DNA of 64,000 nucleotides from Oceaniferula spumae (GTDB lineage: Bacteria; Verrucomicrobiota; Verrucomicrobiia; Verrucomicrobiales; Akkermansiaceae), in assembly GCF_042849255.1 (NCBI RefSeq), contig NZ_AP026866.1:1426001-1490000 (forward strand), given 5' to 3'. Positions 18,224 to 26,261 of the stretch are shown here, one piece after another. Within the stretch, counting starts at the first letter, position 1. Each line of letters opens with the position of its first letter. The position numbers were made by a program, and so were the translations under genes. The notes under the pieces were generated by a model. The model was not told where the DNA came from and did no database searches. It saw nothing but the letters and a program-made list of their open reading frames with translations.

Positions 18224-19081
18224 ATGAAAACGAGACTCATTACCCTCCTCTCCATGGCAACTCTGTCTGTCACCCCATGGTTTTTCTCATCCTGCGCCAA
18301 CTACGCTCCCATTCCGCAGGCAGCACCTGCTCCGTCAGTCAGTAGCGGGGATGCTTCCGACATGCCATGGAACGCCCCCTCTCGAGCCACAGCCGAATCG
18401 GCAGCACACTCTCGAAAGGCCTACAAACCGAAAAGCCGCCCTGGTCTAGGAACCGGGTGGGGCAATGAAGTTACCTCCAACATTGGATACTCGAGTTTTG
18501 TCCGGTCCAGCTCCAAACCCGCTGGTGTTGCCTCGATTTACTACAATGACAAGGAAGGCGTCGAAGCCATGGCCGGATCATGGAAATACAGTGGCAGCGG
18601 TATGCAACGTGCTGCTGGCGGGCTGGTGGAATGGGGAGTGAAAGGCGGCTGGAGCATGCTCAAAAACTACAATTCCGGCAGCCGACGCTATGTGGTCGGG
18701 CGCAAAGGCAGCAATTACTCTCTGCTGGTCAAAAACTTGAGCCATTCCGCGTTAGAGATCGTGCTCAGTGTTGATGGTCTCGATGTGATGGATGGCAGGC
18801 CGGCATCGTTCGGAAAACGTGGCTATATCATTCAGCCCGGAAAAACTCTGACGGTGCAAGGTTTCCGCACCAGCGAATCGGCAGTAGCGTCGTTCAAATT
18901 CTCCTCCGTCTCTGGTTCTTATGCGAATCAACGCCATGGGAAAACTCGCAACGTCGGCGTGATCGGCATGGCGGTATTCACTAGAAAAGGTGTCGATCCA
19001 TGGAAGTGGTCTCGCGCCGCTGTGGGACAGCGTCATGGTGCTAGCCCGTTTGCAGAAGCTCCACAATCGCGGGCGAGGTAA
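18224..19081 (+). CDS. Putative lipoprotein, unknown function
   Basis: Not recognised. The ATG at 18224 gives a 285-residue precursor with a lipoprotein-type signal: basic MKTR, hydrophobic core and the lipobox-like FFSSC with Cys near residue 23. An upstream in-frame TTG at 18185 would spoil the signal peptide. After a Pro/Ala/Ser-rich linker the mature part is beta-rich and full of Gly, Ser and Tyr, ending in a basic tail. The gene diverges from the BlaI repressor and its start abuts one of three candidate operators, so it may be the main regulated target of the BlaI-M56 pair. A strong terminator follows at 19111. Confidence 0.75.
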   Translation: MKTRLITLLSMATLSVTPWFFSSCANYAPIPQAAPAPSVSSGDASDMPWNAPSRATAESAAHSRKAYKPKSRPGLGTGWGNEVTSNIGYSSFVRSSSKPAGVASIYYNDKEGVEAMAGSWKYSGSGMQRAAGGLVEWGVKGGWSMLKNYNSGSRRYVVGRKGSNYSLLVKNLSHSALEIVLSVDGLDVMDGRPASFGKRGYIIQPGKTLTVQGFRTSESAVASFKFSSVSGSYANQRHGKTRNVGVIGMAVFTRKGVDPWKWSRAAVGQRHGASPFAEAPQSRAR

Positions 19082-19110
19082 GTCGGCATCACAACCAGCA
19101 AAATCAAATC

Positions 19111-19155
19111 AGCTCCCGATCGCGACAGTTTGCGATCGGGAGTTCTTTTTTCGTT
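19111..19155 (+). terminator. Rho-independent terminator after the lipoprotein gene
   Basis: A perfect 11-bp stem CTCCCGATCGC (19113-19123) / GCGATCGGGAG (19132-19142) with an 8-nt loop is followed by TTCTTTTTT. This is the clearest intrinsic terminator in the window and separates the BlaI-controlled lipoprotein from the OmpA-like gene. Confidence 0.92.
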
Positions 19156-19188
19156 TGGAGTTAGCGGTTTTGAAGGTAACATCCGGCC

Positions 19189-20508
19189 ATGGAGCACTCG
19201 CGATCCAAGACACCTCTCATTTTCTTTATTTCGGTATTGGTTCTCACCATTCTCGCCGTCTTTTTGTTAGTTAGGCAGTGCTCATCAGAGCAATCGAGTG
19301 ACGATGTCGTGGAACAAACTTCGGACGACGCAGCCAATGGAGCAGACGGCGACAGCATCGGACTTACCGTGGATGGCAAACATGTGGACGAAACCAGCAC
19401 CGGTCACTCAGGAACTCCCGAAGAGCTGGTTGGGCGGATTCGCGACTTTATCGTCGATGCCAATGACACCGGTGATGCCAAACCTCTGATCGACTTCATT
19501 GGCCAAGGGGCGCTCACGCCGGAACAAAAACGCAAGCTTCACGAACTGGCAGCCGGATCACAGTTAAAACTCAATCCCAACCAACCGTTTTCAGCGCTCA
19601 AGAATGCGGCTGACCGCTGGGCACTCAACCTCGCTGACAACCAGCGCATCCTTCTGGATCTGGCGAAGAACATCGAAGGTGGATGGAAGGTCAATCGAGT
19701 CACTCTCCCAGGCGAAAAAGGAGCCCTCGTTGATGGAGGCATGGATCCGGCAACTCCGGAAGACGAAGTCAAAGCTGCAGCTGCGGTGAAAGGCTTCATG
19801 GATGCCATCCTCAAACTAGACCCAACAGCTGCCCGTCAATTCGTCGATACCGAGCAAGTGAATTACGCCAAGCTCGCTGGACTCTGCATTATTTTCGAAG
19901 AGGGAAAATACAAACTTACCGAAGAAAAACCGGTAAGGAAAATGTTCCTAACCGAAAAGACAGCGGGTTGGTTGACTCGTGTTGAATCCGCTGGAGCTGA
20001 GCAGTCCGCCATGTTTGCCATCAACACCAAACGCAAGGATGCAGAGTCTCCATGGAAAATCACGGAGATCAATCTCGACAAACTGTTAGCAGATTACGCG
20101 GGCCGCTTTTCTGATGGCGATATTTACTACACTCCTCTGATTAAAAATCCGAAGGGCGGTGACTCTCTCGCGATCTATTTCGACCTCGACTCCGGAGAGC
20201 TAACTGCAAGAACGCAGAGACAACTGAATGTGGTGGCCAATCTCTTGAAGAATGACACTGCGAAAAATCTGACTATTTCCGGTCACACCGATGCGTTGGG
20301 CTCGGAAGATCACAACCTCAAGCTCTCAGAAGAGCGTGCCCGTCGAGTCATGAAGTATCTGAATGACCAAGGAGTTGCGGCCGAACAGATTAAAATCATC
20401 GGATACGGAAAATCCAAACCACGCCGCCCGAACACCACCCCAGACGGAGAAGATGCCCCAGATGGTCGTCGTGCCAACCGGAGGGCAGAAATCCTGCTCA
20501 ATTTTTAA
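19189..20508 (+). CDS. OmpA-family peptidoglycan-binding protein with novel N-terminal region
   Basis: Membrane-anchored protein of 439 residues. An uncleaved N-terminal helix (about 8-27) is followed by an acidic linker, two alpha/beta regions (about 75-290) that I cannot assign, and a C-terminal OmpA domain (about 315-438). The OmpA signature reads IYFDLDSGELTARTQRQL, then ISGHTDALGSEDHNLKLSEERA and GYGKSKPRRPN, with the Asp and Arg residues that bind diaminopimelate in place. The middle segments end in aromatic-rich strands (GGWKVNRVTLPGEKG, ESPWKITEINLDKLL), a pattern seen also in the large periplasmic protein at 10244. The M23 gene follows after 27 bp, suggesting a joint wall function. 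Confidence 0.9.
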   Translation: MEHSRSKTPLIFFISVLVLTILAVFLLVRQCSSEQSSDDVVEQTSDDAANGADGDSIGLTVDGKHVDETSTGHSGTPEELVGRIRDFIVDANDTGDAKPLIDFIGQGALTPEQKRKLHELAAGSQLKLNPNQPFSALKNAADRWALNLADNQRILLDLAKNIEGGWKVNRVTLPGEKGALVDGGMDPATPEDEVKAAAAVKGFMDAILKLDPTAARQFVDTEQVNYAKLAGLCIIFEEGKYKLTEEKPVRKMFLTEKTAGWLTRVESAGAEQSAMFAINTKRKDAESPWKITEINLDKLLADYAGRFSDGDIYYTPLIKNPKGGDSLAIYFDLDSGELTARTQRQLNVVANLLKNDTAKNLTISGHTDALGSEDHNLKLSEERARRVMKYLNDQGVAAEQIKIIGYGKSKPRRPNTTPDGEDAPDGRRANRRAEILLNF

Positions 20509-20535
20509 ACAACCCTCCCGCCTAAACATCGAGCC

Positions 20536-21393
20536 ATGAAACAACGGATCATTCTCTGCGGCATCGCGGTGCTATTTATCGTTGTTGCCGGTATCGTGAT
20601 CAAAGGCTTCATACGGTCTCGGTCGGGCTACGATGTCCCCGTTAAATCCATGGCGACTTGGCAACAGGCCGATGCCGCTCTGGGATATCCGTTAAATGCC
20701 GCAACGATCTTGGGAGATGAAGGCCAGATTGAGACTGCAGTCATCCCTGAATTCGATCCGCGATTGATTCAGCTCTCCGCTTTCGAACGCGCGACGGTGC
20801 CCACCGCCACCCGCATGTCCGCAGCAATGGGCAGCGAGCATGGAGCTCTCACCTACAACGCCCAACCGTTCTGGTCAGACAACGCAAAACGCGGCGGCCA
20901 CCATACCGGAGACGACTTCAACGGCATCGGCGGAATGAACACCGATCTCGGGGATCCCGTTTATGCGGTAGCAAACGGACTGGCGGTCTATCGAGGTGAG
21001 CCATCTTCAGGCTGGGGAAATACATTGATCTTAGCCCACCGAGGCAAAAAGGGCGAACTACTGCTTTCGATGTATTCCCATTTAGACCAAATCCATGCAC
21101 CATACGGCAGCATCATTTCACGCGGAGAAACGATCGGCACGGTAGGCACGGCTAACCTCAATTATCCAGCGCACCTGCATTTGGAAATGCACAACAGCGC
21201 GGGAGTTCATATCGGCCGTGGATACACCAGCTCTCAGGGCGACCGCATTGACCCAGTATCCGTCATAGCCCAACACTCAGTTGCTTCACCTGATCGGCTC
21301 CACGCTGAACCTCTCGCCATCGTCACCCGAGAAAACTTGGCCGATTTACATAATAGGCTGACGATCAAAAATCAGTCTGCTCCAGATAAATAA
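20536..21393 (+). CDS. M23 family metallopeptidase (LytM domain)
   Basis: Predicted periplasmic or surface peptidoglycan endopeptidase of 285 residues. An N-terminal helix (about 4-25) acts as signal or anchor. The LytM core spans about 120-235 and has the zinc ligands His123 and Asp127 in HHTGDDFNG, catalytic His182 in MYSHLDQ and His213/His215 in PAHLHLEMHN, so it should be catalytically active. The HxxxD first motif is intact, unlike degenerate EnvC/NlpD regulators. It follows the OmpA-like gene by 27 bp and is probably co-transcribed. The N-terminal 95 residues are not assignable. Confidence 0.93.
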   Translation: MKQRIILCGIAVLFIVVAGIVIKGFIRSRSGYDVPVKSMATWQQADAALGYPLNAATILGDEGQIETAVIPEFDPRLIQLSAFERATVPTATRMSAAMGSEHGALTYNAQPFWSDNAKRGGHHTGDDFNGIGGMNTDLGDPVYAVANGLAVYRGEPSSGWGNTLILAHRGKKGELLLSMYSHLDQIHAPYGSIISRGETIGTVGTANLNYPAHLHLEMHNSAGVHIGRGYTSSQGDRIDPVSVIAQHSVASPDRLHAEPLAIVTRENLADLHNRLTIKNQSAPDK

Positions 21394-21474
21394 ACGATTG
21401 GCATTAACCACGTGCTGTGACAGACCCTATATACACCTAACGGGCAACGCCTAACCACCTTCCCCAGCTATTTT

Positions 21475-24144
21475 ATGAGTCAGGACTCTACACCCATCGA
21501 TTTTACACCTCCAGCCGTAGAGGAAATTGCCGACTTATTGCCAGCATACGAGATCCTTTCATTCATTGCCAAAGGCGGTATGGGAGCGGTGTATTTAGCC
21601 CGACAAAAATCGCTGGATCGTCAGGTTGCCATCAAAATCCTCCCCCGCCACTTCGGAGAGGATGCCGATTTCCGTAGTTCTTTCGAGGCCGAGGCCAAAA
21701 GTATGGCCAAGTTCAACCACCCGAATTTGATCGGTATCTACGATTTCGGTCAAGTGGACGGCCTGCTTTACATCATCATGGAGATGGTTCAGGGGAAATC
21801 ACTCTATCACTCAGCATACGGAAGAACCATTGATCCAGATGAGTCTGCGCGCATCGTTGCAGGTATCTGCCGCGGTCTATCCAGCGCACACAACCATGGG
21901 ATTCTTCACCGTGACATCAAACCGGCTAATATTCTCCTAGACCCGAACGCCTCACCTAAGATCGGCGACTTTGGACTAGCACGTCCGGTGGGAGATCACG
22001 AGAGCGACAGCGCCTTTGGAACCCCCGGCTACACCGCTCCAGAAGTCGTTCACAATCCATCTGCGGTCGATGAAAGCACCGATCTATATTCTGTAGGCGT
22101 GATTCTCTACGAACTGCTGACTGGCAAGCTCCCTGAGAGTATTTACACCCCAGCGGCGACCCTCATCGGCTGCGACCCTCGATTCGATCAAATTGTTCGC
22201 AAAGCCACCCACCCCACCCCTGCAATGAGATACCGCAAGGCTGAGGATATTGCCGAGGCTCTGGAGGACATTCGTAAAAATAAAAAACCGGCCAATCCCC
22301 TGTTGATGAAAGCTCAGGGAAGCACCGCACCTCCACGTCAGGCCCGCAGCTTGGTCACGCCTGGATCCGATGCCAGTCGCCCCAAATTAAACACGGGCAC
22401 GACCAATAATACAGATGGGGATTCCGCATCCAAAAATCCTCCAGCCAGTTCTTCGCAGTCCCCCGCCACCGCAGTCAACGCAGGCTCGAATGTTCCATTT
22501 ATCCGCAACATCATCATTATCATCGGTCTACTCGCCGCGATTTTCATCGCGTGGGAAGGACTCAAGGTAGTTCGCGCGAATCGTGATGCCGAGCAAGCCC
22601 GTGTGAAAGCCCTTGATGCCGAGCAAAAAAAGGAGGCCGAACAGAAAAGGAAAGATGCTGCCGCAGCCAAGCTCAAGGATCCCAAGAACAACGTTGTCAA
22701 ACGCCCTGTTCCCAAAAATCCACAGCCGACCCCACCCAAGGTAGAAACACCGCGCGAAATGCTCGCCAGATTACGCCCGCAACTTCTCCGTGGCGACCGC
22801 ACGGAGTTGCCCAAAGGAGCTTTTACCCGTGATGGCCGTGCTCGCATGTATATCGAAGACGAGATGACCTGGCCTGAGGCTCGGGCATTTTGTGAAAGAC
22901 ACGGTGGCCATCTCGCCATTCTCCCCGAGGCCAACGATCTCCAATGGCTCAGCTCCAAACTAAAATATAACCAAACCATCTGGTTGGGTGCCGGAAGCGC
23001 TGGTGACAACCAATGGCGATGGATAGATGGCACTCCATGGAAACAAGAAATCCGCAAGACCTCCAAGTCGTCCTACGTCGCTGTCGATGACACAGGCATC
23101 CTAACACCCAAGCCTGCTTCCACTCTTCACAGCTTCTTTATTGAATGGAGTATGGATGGCCAAATGCCCGCCAGCTTGGACAATCAGCTCAAGCGCTGTG
23201 CCGACTCAATAGAATCCGGAAACCCTCAGTATCCGGCAGGAACCACATCTTACGATAATCGCCACTTCCTCCTGATTCAGATGAATTCGGACTGGGAAAC
23301 TGCCCGCAACTTGGCCGAAACGGGAAAGGGCCATCTCGCAGTGCCCTCCAATGCAGATGAGAACATCTGGATTCTTGGTTTCGTAGCTTCCTCGTTAGAG
23401 AAGGATCAAGCATGTTGGATCGGTGGCTTCCGCCCATCTAACGAAGACTGGAAATGGTCGACCGGAGAGCCTTGGAAATTTGCCAAATGGGGAACGGGAG
23501 CACCCAACGAGGACTCCGGAACCATCGCAGGTTGCGCTGTCCAACCGTCACAGTCGTGGGACGATTACTCGATCGATACCAGTCTTTCCCATTTCCTGAT
23601 CGAGTGGAGCAGTGACAACAAAGGACTCAAGAGTGTCGACACAGGATCAAAAGGGGCGAAACCGAGCGCAGGCCCAGTCGACCAGTTATCATCTCTGCGT
23701 CGCAAGTGCGCGAGCCTGATCCTCAAGATCCAACAAAAATACGAAAAGGATTTCTCCAGCAACATCAGAGGCTACGAACAAGAGCTGACTGTATTTAGAC
23801 GTGGCCTTACGAAAAGTCTCTCCGAGGCATACACGCCTGGTATCCTCACCATGACGAGCAACTACCCAGGCAACCGGATCCCTGAGAACCTCCCTCGGGA
23901 AAACATGCCGGAAAAAGTGGCGGAAATTCTGGATATCAGACTCGAGCGACAAAACCGCATCCAGTCGAACTACATTTCTGAAATCGAGGATCTGCGGGAA
24001 AAATACCGCGCTAACCTCCATAGCTCCGTTAAGGACTTGGAAAGTAACGGCCTGAAGTCAGCCTCACGCTTGATCAAACAGGAAATTGAAGACACCGCTG
24101 GGAATTCAAAGAGCTTTGTCGACCATATCCTCAAAGCTGGTTAA
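21475..24144 (+). CDS. Ser/Thr protein kinase with two extracytoplasmic C-type lectin-like domains
   Basis: Receptor-type Hanks kinase of 889 residues. Kinase domain about 27-270: glycine loop KGGMGAVYLAR, Lys54 in VAIKIL, catalytic HRDIKPAN with Asp147 and Asn152, Asp165 in GDFGLA, and GTPGYTAPE. All catalytic residues are present. A Pro/Ser linker leads to one transmembrane helix (343-361), then a charged Ala/Lys region, C-type lectin-like domain 1 (about 456-560; TWPEARAFCERHGGHLA, IWLGAG, WRWIDGTPW), domain 2 (about 593-711; similar, WKWSTGEPW) and a helical tail (about 730-889). The two lectin-like folds would sense a ligand outside. First of three paralogous kinase genes. Confidence 0.92.
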   Translation: MSQDSTPIDFTPPAVEEIADLLPAYEILSFIAKGGMGAVYLARQKSLDRQVAIKILPRHFGEDADFRSSFEAEAKSMAKFNHPNLIGIYDFGQVDGLLYIIMEMVQGKSLYHSAYGRTIDPDESARIVAGICRGLSSAHNHGILHRDIKPANILLDPNASPKIGDFGLARPVGDHESDSAFGTPGYTAPEVVHNPSAVDESTDLYSVGVILYELLTGKLPESIYTPAATLIGCDPRFDQIVRKATHPTPAMRYRKAEDIAEALEDIRKNKKPANPLLMKAQGSTAPPRQARSLVTPGSDASRPKLNTGTTNNTDGDSASKNPPASSSQSPATAVNAGSNVPFIRNIIIIIGLLAAIFIAWEGLKVVRANRDAEQARVKALDAEQKKEAEQKRKDAAAAKLKDPKNNVVKRPVPKNPQPTPPKVETPREMLARLRPQLLRGDRTELPKGAFTRDGRARMYIEDEMTWPEARAFCERHGGHLAILPEANDLQWLSSKLKYNQTIWLGAGSAGDNQWRWIDGTPWKQEIRKTSKSSYVAVDDTGILTPKPASTLHSFFIEWSMDGQMPASLDNQLKRCADSIESGNPQYPAGTTSYDNRHFLLIQMNSDWETARNLAETGKGHLAVPSNADENIWILGFVASSLEKDQACWIGGFRPSNEDWKWSTGEPWKFAKWGTGAPNEDSGTIAGCAVQPSQSWDDYSIDTSLSHFLIEWSSDNKGLKSVDTGSKGAKPSAGPVDQLSSLRRKCASLILKIQQKYEKDFSSNIRGYEQELTVFRRGLTKSLSEAYTPGILTMTSNYPGNRIPENLPRENMPEKVAEILDIRLERQNRIQSNYISEIEDLREKYRANLHSSVKDLESNGLKSASRLIKQEIEDTAGNSKSFVDHILKAG

Positions 24145-24215
24145 CACGCTATTGGTGCCAGAACATATTCAGGCCTCGAAATATTCCAGTGTCTGAAAAA
24201 ACTGGATAGCGCCAG

Positions 24216-24232
24216 AGGTTCTTTGAGAACCT
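24216..24232. repeat. Short perfect hairpin between kinase genes
   Basis: AGGTTCT-ttg-AGAACCT is a perfect 7-bp inverted repeat with a 3-nt loop in the 245-bp gap after the first kinase. It is followed by TGATGTTTTAG, so it may be a weak terminator for the upstream gene. Confidence 0.45.
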
Positions 24233-24260
24233 TGATGTTTTAGATGTCTTATCTAACGGC

Positions 24261-24289
24261 TTGCCTCACTATCGTCGATCCGTTATAAT
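24261..24289 (+). promoter_or_regulatory. Probable promoter for the second kinase-like gene
   Basis: A perfect TATAAT at 24284-24289 is preceded by TTGCCT at 24261-24266 with a 17-bp spacer. The -10 matches consensus in full and the -35 keeps TTG. The start of transcription would be about 90 bp before the ATG at 24390, so this gene can be transcribed apart from the first kinase. Confidence 0.5.
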
Positions 24290-24389
24290 CTGTCGGTCTT
24301 ACTTCAGACTGTTCGCTCGCGTGGGCACTCATATGGGGTATATTGCGGATGGGTATTGAAGCCTCTCCATCTTTTCCGACACACACACC

Positions 24390-26132
24390 ATGTCATCCGA
24401 CTCGCATTTTTCCAGCCCCAGCATTGAGGAACTCGGTAGGCTTATCCCCGCATACGAGATTCTAGAACTCGTGTCTGTAGGACGCCGTGGCGCACTTTAT
24501 AAAGCACGTCAGAAATCCCTCGACCGCCTCGTTACCATCAAGGTTTTGCCGCCCGAAATCGGACAAAATCCGACGCTTCGACAAGCCTTCGAAACTGAAG
24601 CCAAAGCCATGGCCAGGCTCAATCATCCCAATTTGGTGGATGTCTTTGATTTCGGTGATGTCGGAGGCATGCTTTACATCATCATGGAGGATATGCCGGA
24701 GCGGAACCTGCATTCCACCACAGCTGGGCATCACGTGGAGCCGAAGGAAAGCGCACGCTTGATTGCGGACGTCTGCCACGGTCTCGCCCATGCTCATGAA
24801 CAAGGCATCGTGCATCGAAATCTTTCCCCTAAGAGCATCCTGATCAGCGATGATGCCGAGCCTAAGATCGTCGATTTCGGACTCGCCAGTCTGGCGCAAC
24901 AGGAGGACGGTGACGACAACCCTGAAAATCAGGCCTACAGTGCTCCGGAGACACTCGATACACCTCCCAGCGTCGATGCCAGATCAGATATTTTTGCCGT
25001 AGGGGTCATGCTCTACCGTTTGCTGACCAGCCATCTGCCCGGAGTTCCCTACACTCCCCCTTCAGAGGTCAATCAAACTCATGAAACTCTGGATGAGATC
25101 ATCGCAAAAGCCATTCACCCGGATCCGAGTGAGCGCTACCAGCAAGCATCACTCATGGCGGCGGATTTGGAACTCTATCTGAAGAAATCCGGAGCTGCCC
25201 CTACTCAGGCTCTGATCAGAAACATGATGGCCGGCAGCACCACGACAGGTGTCATGCGAGCAACGCCGCAGCCCACACTCGCCTCGGCTAAAGCACACGG
25301 TGGTGGTGGAAAAATTGTCGCCCTTGCCGTGATCTCTTTGATTATTGGAGCCATTGCGGTGGTCATGACCGCGAATAAAAAGAAGGCCAAAAAAGAGTCA
25401 CCATCACCCGTGGTTGTGACTCCGGCCCCGGTTGCAAAAAAGCCAGTCTCCCCGACGCCGCCTAAACAAGCGCCGAAACCCAAACCCGTAGCACCCAAGC
25501 CCAAGCCAAAACCCGTAGCCTCCAAGCCGAAGCCTGCCCCACCGGTCGCATCCACCCCCAAGCCCAAAATTGCCCCACCAGCACCAAAGGTGCCAGATGC
25601 TCCTGCGGTTCCAGACTTTGATCGAGAAGCTTGGCTCGCCAATGCCCGTTCAGTGATGGTGACAAAAGGTCGGAGTTCTATCTCAAACTACGATAAAGAA
25701 CTTCTCCGCAACATCGATCGCTTCGAGCGCGATGTCGCCCGTCTTGTTCGGAAACTTGATCGCAACGTCAGGAAACCTATCGAAGTCAAAGTCGATGAGG
25801 CATTTGAAGAATACCGTGAACTTGGGTACATCCCTGAAGAAATAGACAAAGACGCACCCGAACAAATCAAGAAAATCTACAAAGAAGCCCTCGCGGATCA
25901 GGCAAAGATCTACGATGACAACCTAACAGGCTTCACCCGCCTTCGCTTGACCTACTTGAAGGGCCTGGACGTAAAAATCAATCAGCTCAAAAAAGAAGGC
26001 AACGATACACACGCTGCAGCTCTGGACGAGGAACTTGAGCTGACTCAAAAGGACATGGCTCGATTCCTTTTGATTCTGAGAGGCCTGTCAACCGACACAG
26101 AGCCAGAGCCTGACGATAAGGATAAGAAATAA
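24390..26132 (+). CDS. Kinase-fold membrane protein, predicted pseudokinase
   Basis: Paralogue of its two neighbours but with a damaged active site. The 580 residues start with the shared segment (LIPAYEIL), then a kinase domain to about 265. The catalytic loop reads HRNLSPKS (142-149): the catalytic Asp is Asn144, the Lys two places on is Ser and the metal-binding Asn is Ser149. The glycine loop is also altered (GRRGALY for GGMGAVY). Lys51 and the DFG Asp162 remain, so nucleotide might still bind. A transmembrane helix spans about 309-328, followed by a Pro/Lys-rich repeat linker (about 336-405) and a helical extracytoplasmic domain resembling the first kinase's tail. Not a frameshift: the frame is open throughout. 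Confidence 0.88.
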   Translation: MSSDSHFSSPSIEELGRLIPAYEILELVSVGRRGALYKARQKSLDRLVTIKVLPPEIGQNPTLRQAFETEAKAMARLNHPNLVDVFDFGDVGGMLYIIMEDMPERNLHSTTAGHHVEPKESARLIADVCHGLAHAHEQGIVHRNLSPKSILISDDAEPKIVDFGLASLAQQEDGDDNPENQAYSAPETLDTPPSVDARSDIFAVGVMLYRLLTSHLPGVPYTPPSEVNQTHETLDEIIAKAIHPDPSERYQQASLMAADLELYLKKSGAAPTQALIRNMMAGSTTTGVMRATPQPTLASAKAHGGGGKIVALAVISLIIGAIAVVMTANKKKAKKESPSPVVVTPAPVAKKPVSPTPPKQAPKPKPVAPKPKPKPVASKPKPAPPVASTPKPKIAPPAPKVPDAPAVPDFDREAWLANARSVMVTKGRSSISNYDKELLRNIDRFERDVARLVRKLDRNVRKPIEVKVDEAFEEYRELGYIPEEIDKDAPEQIKKIYKEALADQAKIYDDNLTGFTRLRLTYLKGLDVKINQLKKEGNDTHAAALDEELELTQKDMARFLLILRGLSTDTEPEPDDKDKK

Positions 26133-26152
26133 AAAAAGTGACTCGCAGGACT

Positions 26153-26191
26153 GGAAAACAGGACAAAACACCACGTCAAATCCTGTTTTCC
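26153..26191. repeat. 11-bp perfect inverted repeat after the pseudokinase gene
   Basis: GGAAAACAGGA (26153-26163) and TCCTGTTTTCC (26181-26191) form a perfect 11-bp stem with a 17-nt loop in the 129-bp gap. No T-tract follows on the plus strand, so it is a weak candidate for a terminator and could instead stabilise the 3' end of the message. Confidence 0.55.
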
Positions 26192-26261
26192 AAAAACATC
26201 TAATTCCGCTTGCCTTATTGTTAAAATTTCCTTACTTCTAATGCTGTAACTATTAAGCAGC

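Noticed and set aside
22338..23066. 242-codon minus-strand frame inside the first kinase gene
   Set aside because: It is antisense to the linker and lectin-like region of a well-supported kinase; Arg/Ser/Ala-rich with no motif.
25480..25610. Pro/Lys repeat as a tandem DNA repeat of interest
   Set aside because: The repeated PKPKP codons form a simple low-complexity linker between the helix and the C-terminal domain of the pseudokinase, common in such receptors.
24390..26132. Frameshift or pseudogene explanation for the altered kinase
   Set aside because: The frame runs 580 codons, with an intact membrane helix and tail, and substitutions are confined to key residues.
26153..26191. Intrinsic terminator reading of the 11-bp repeat after the pseudokinase
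   Set aside because: A stem is present but A-rich, not T-rich, sequence follows, so it is listed as a repeat only.
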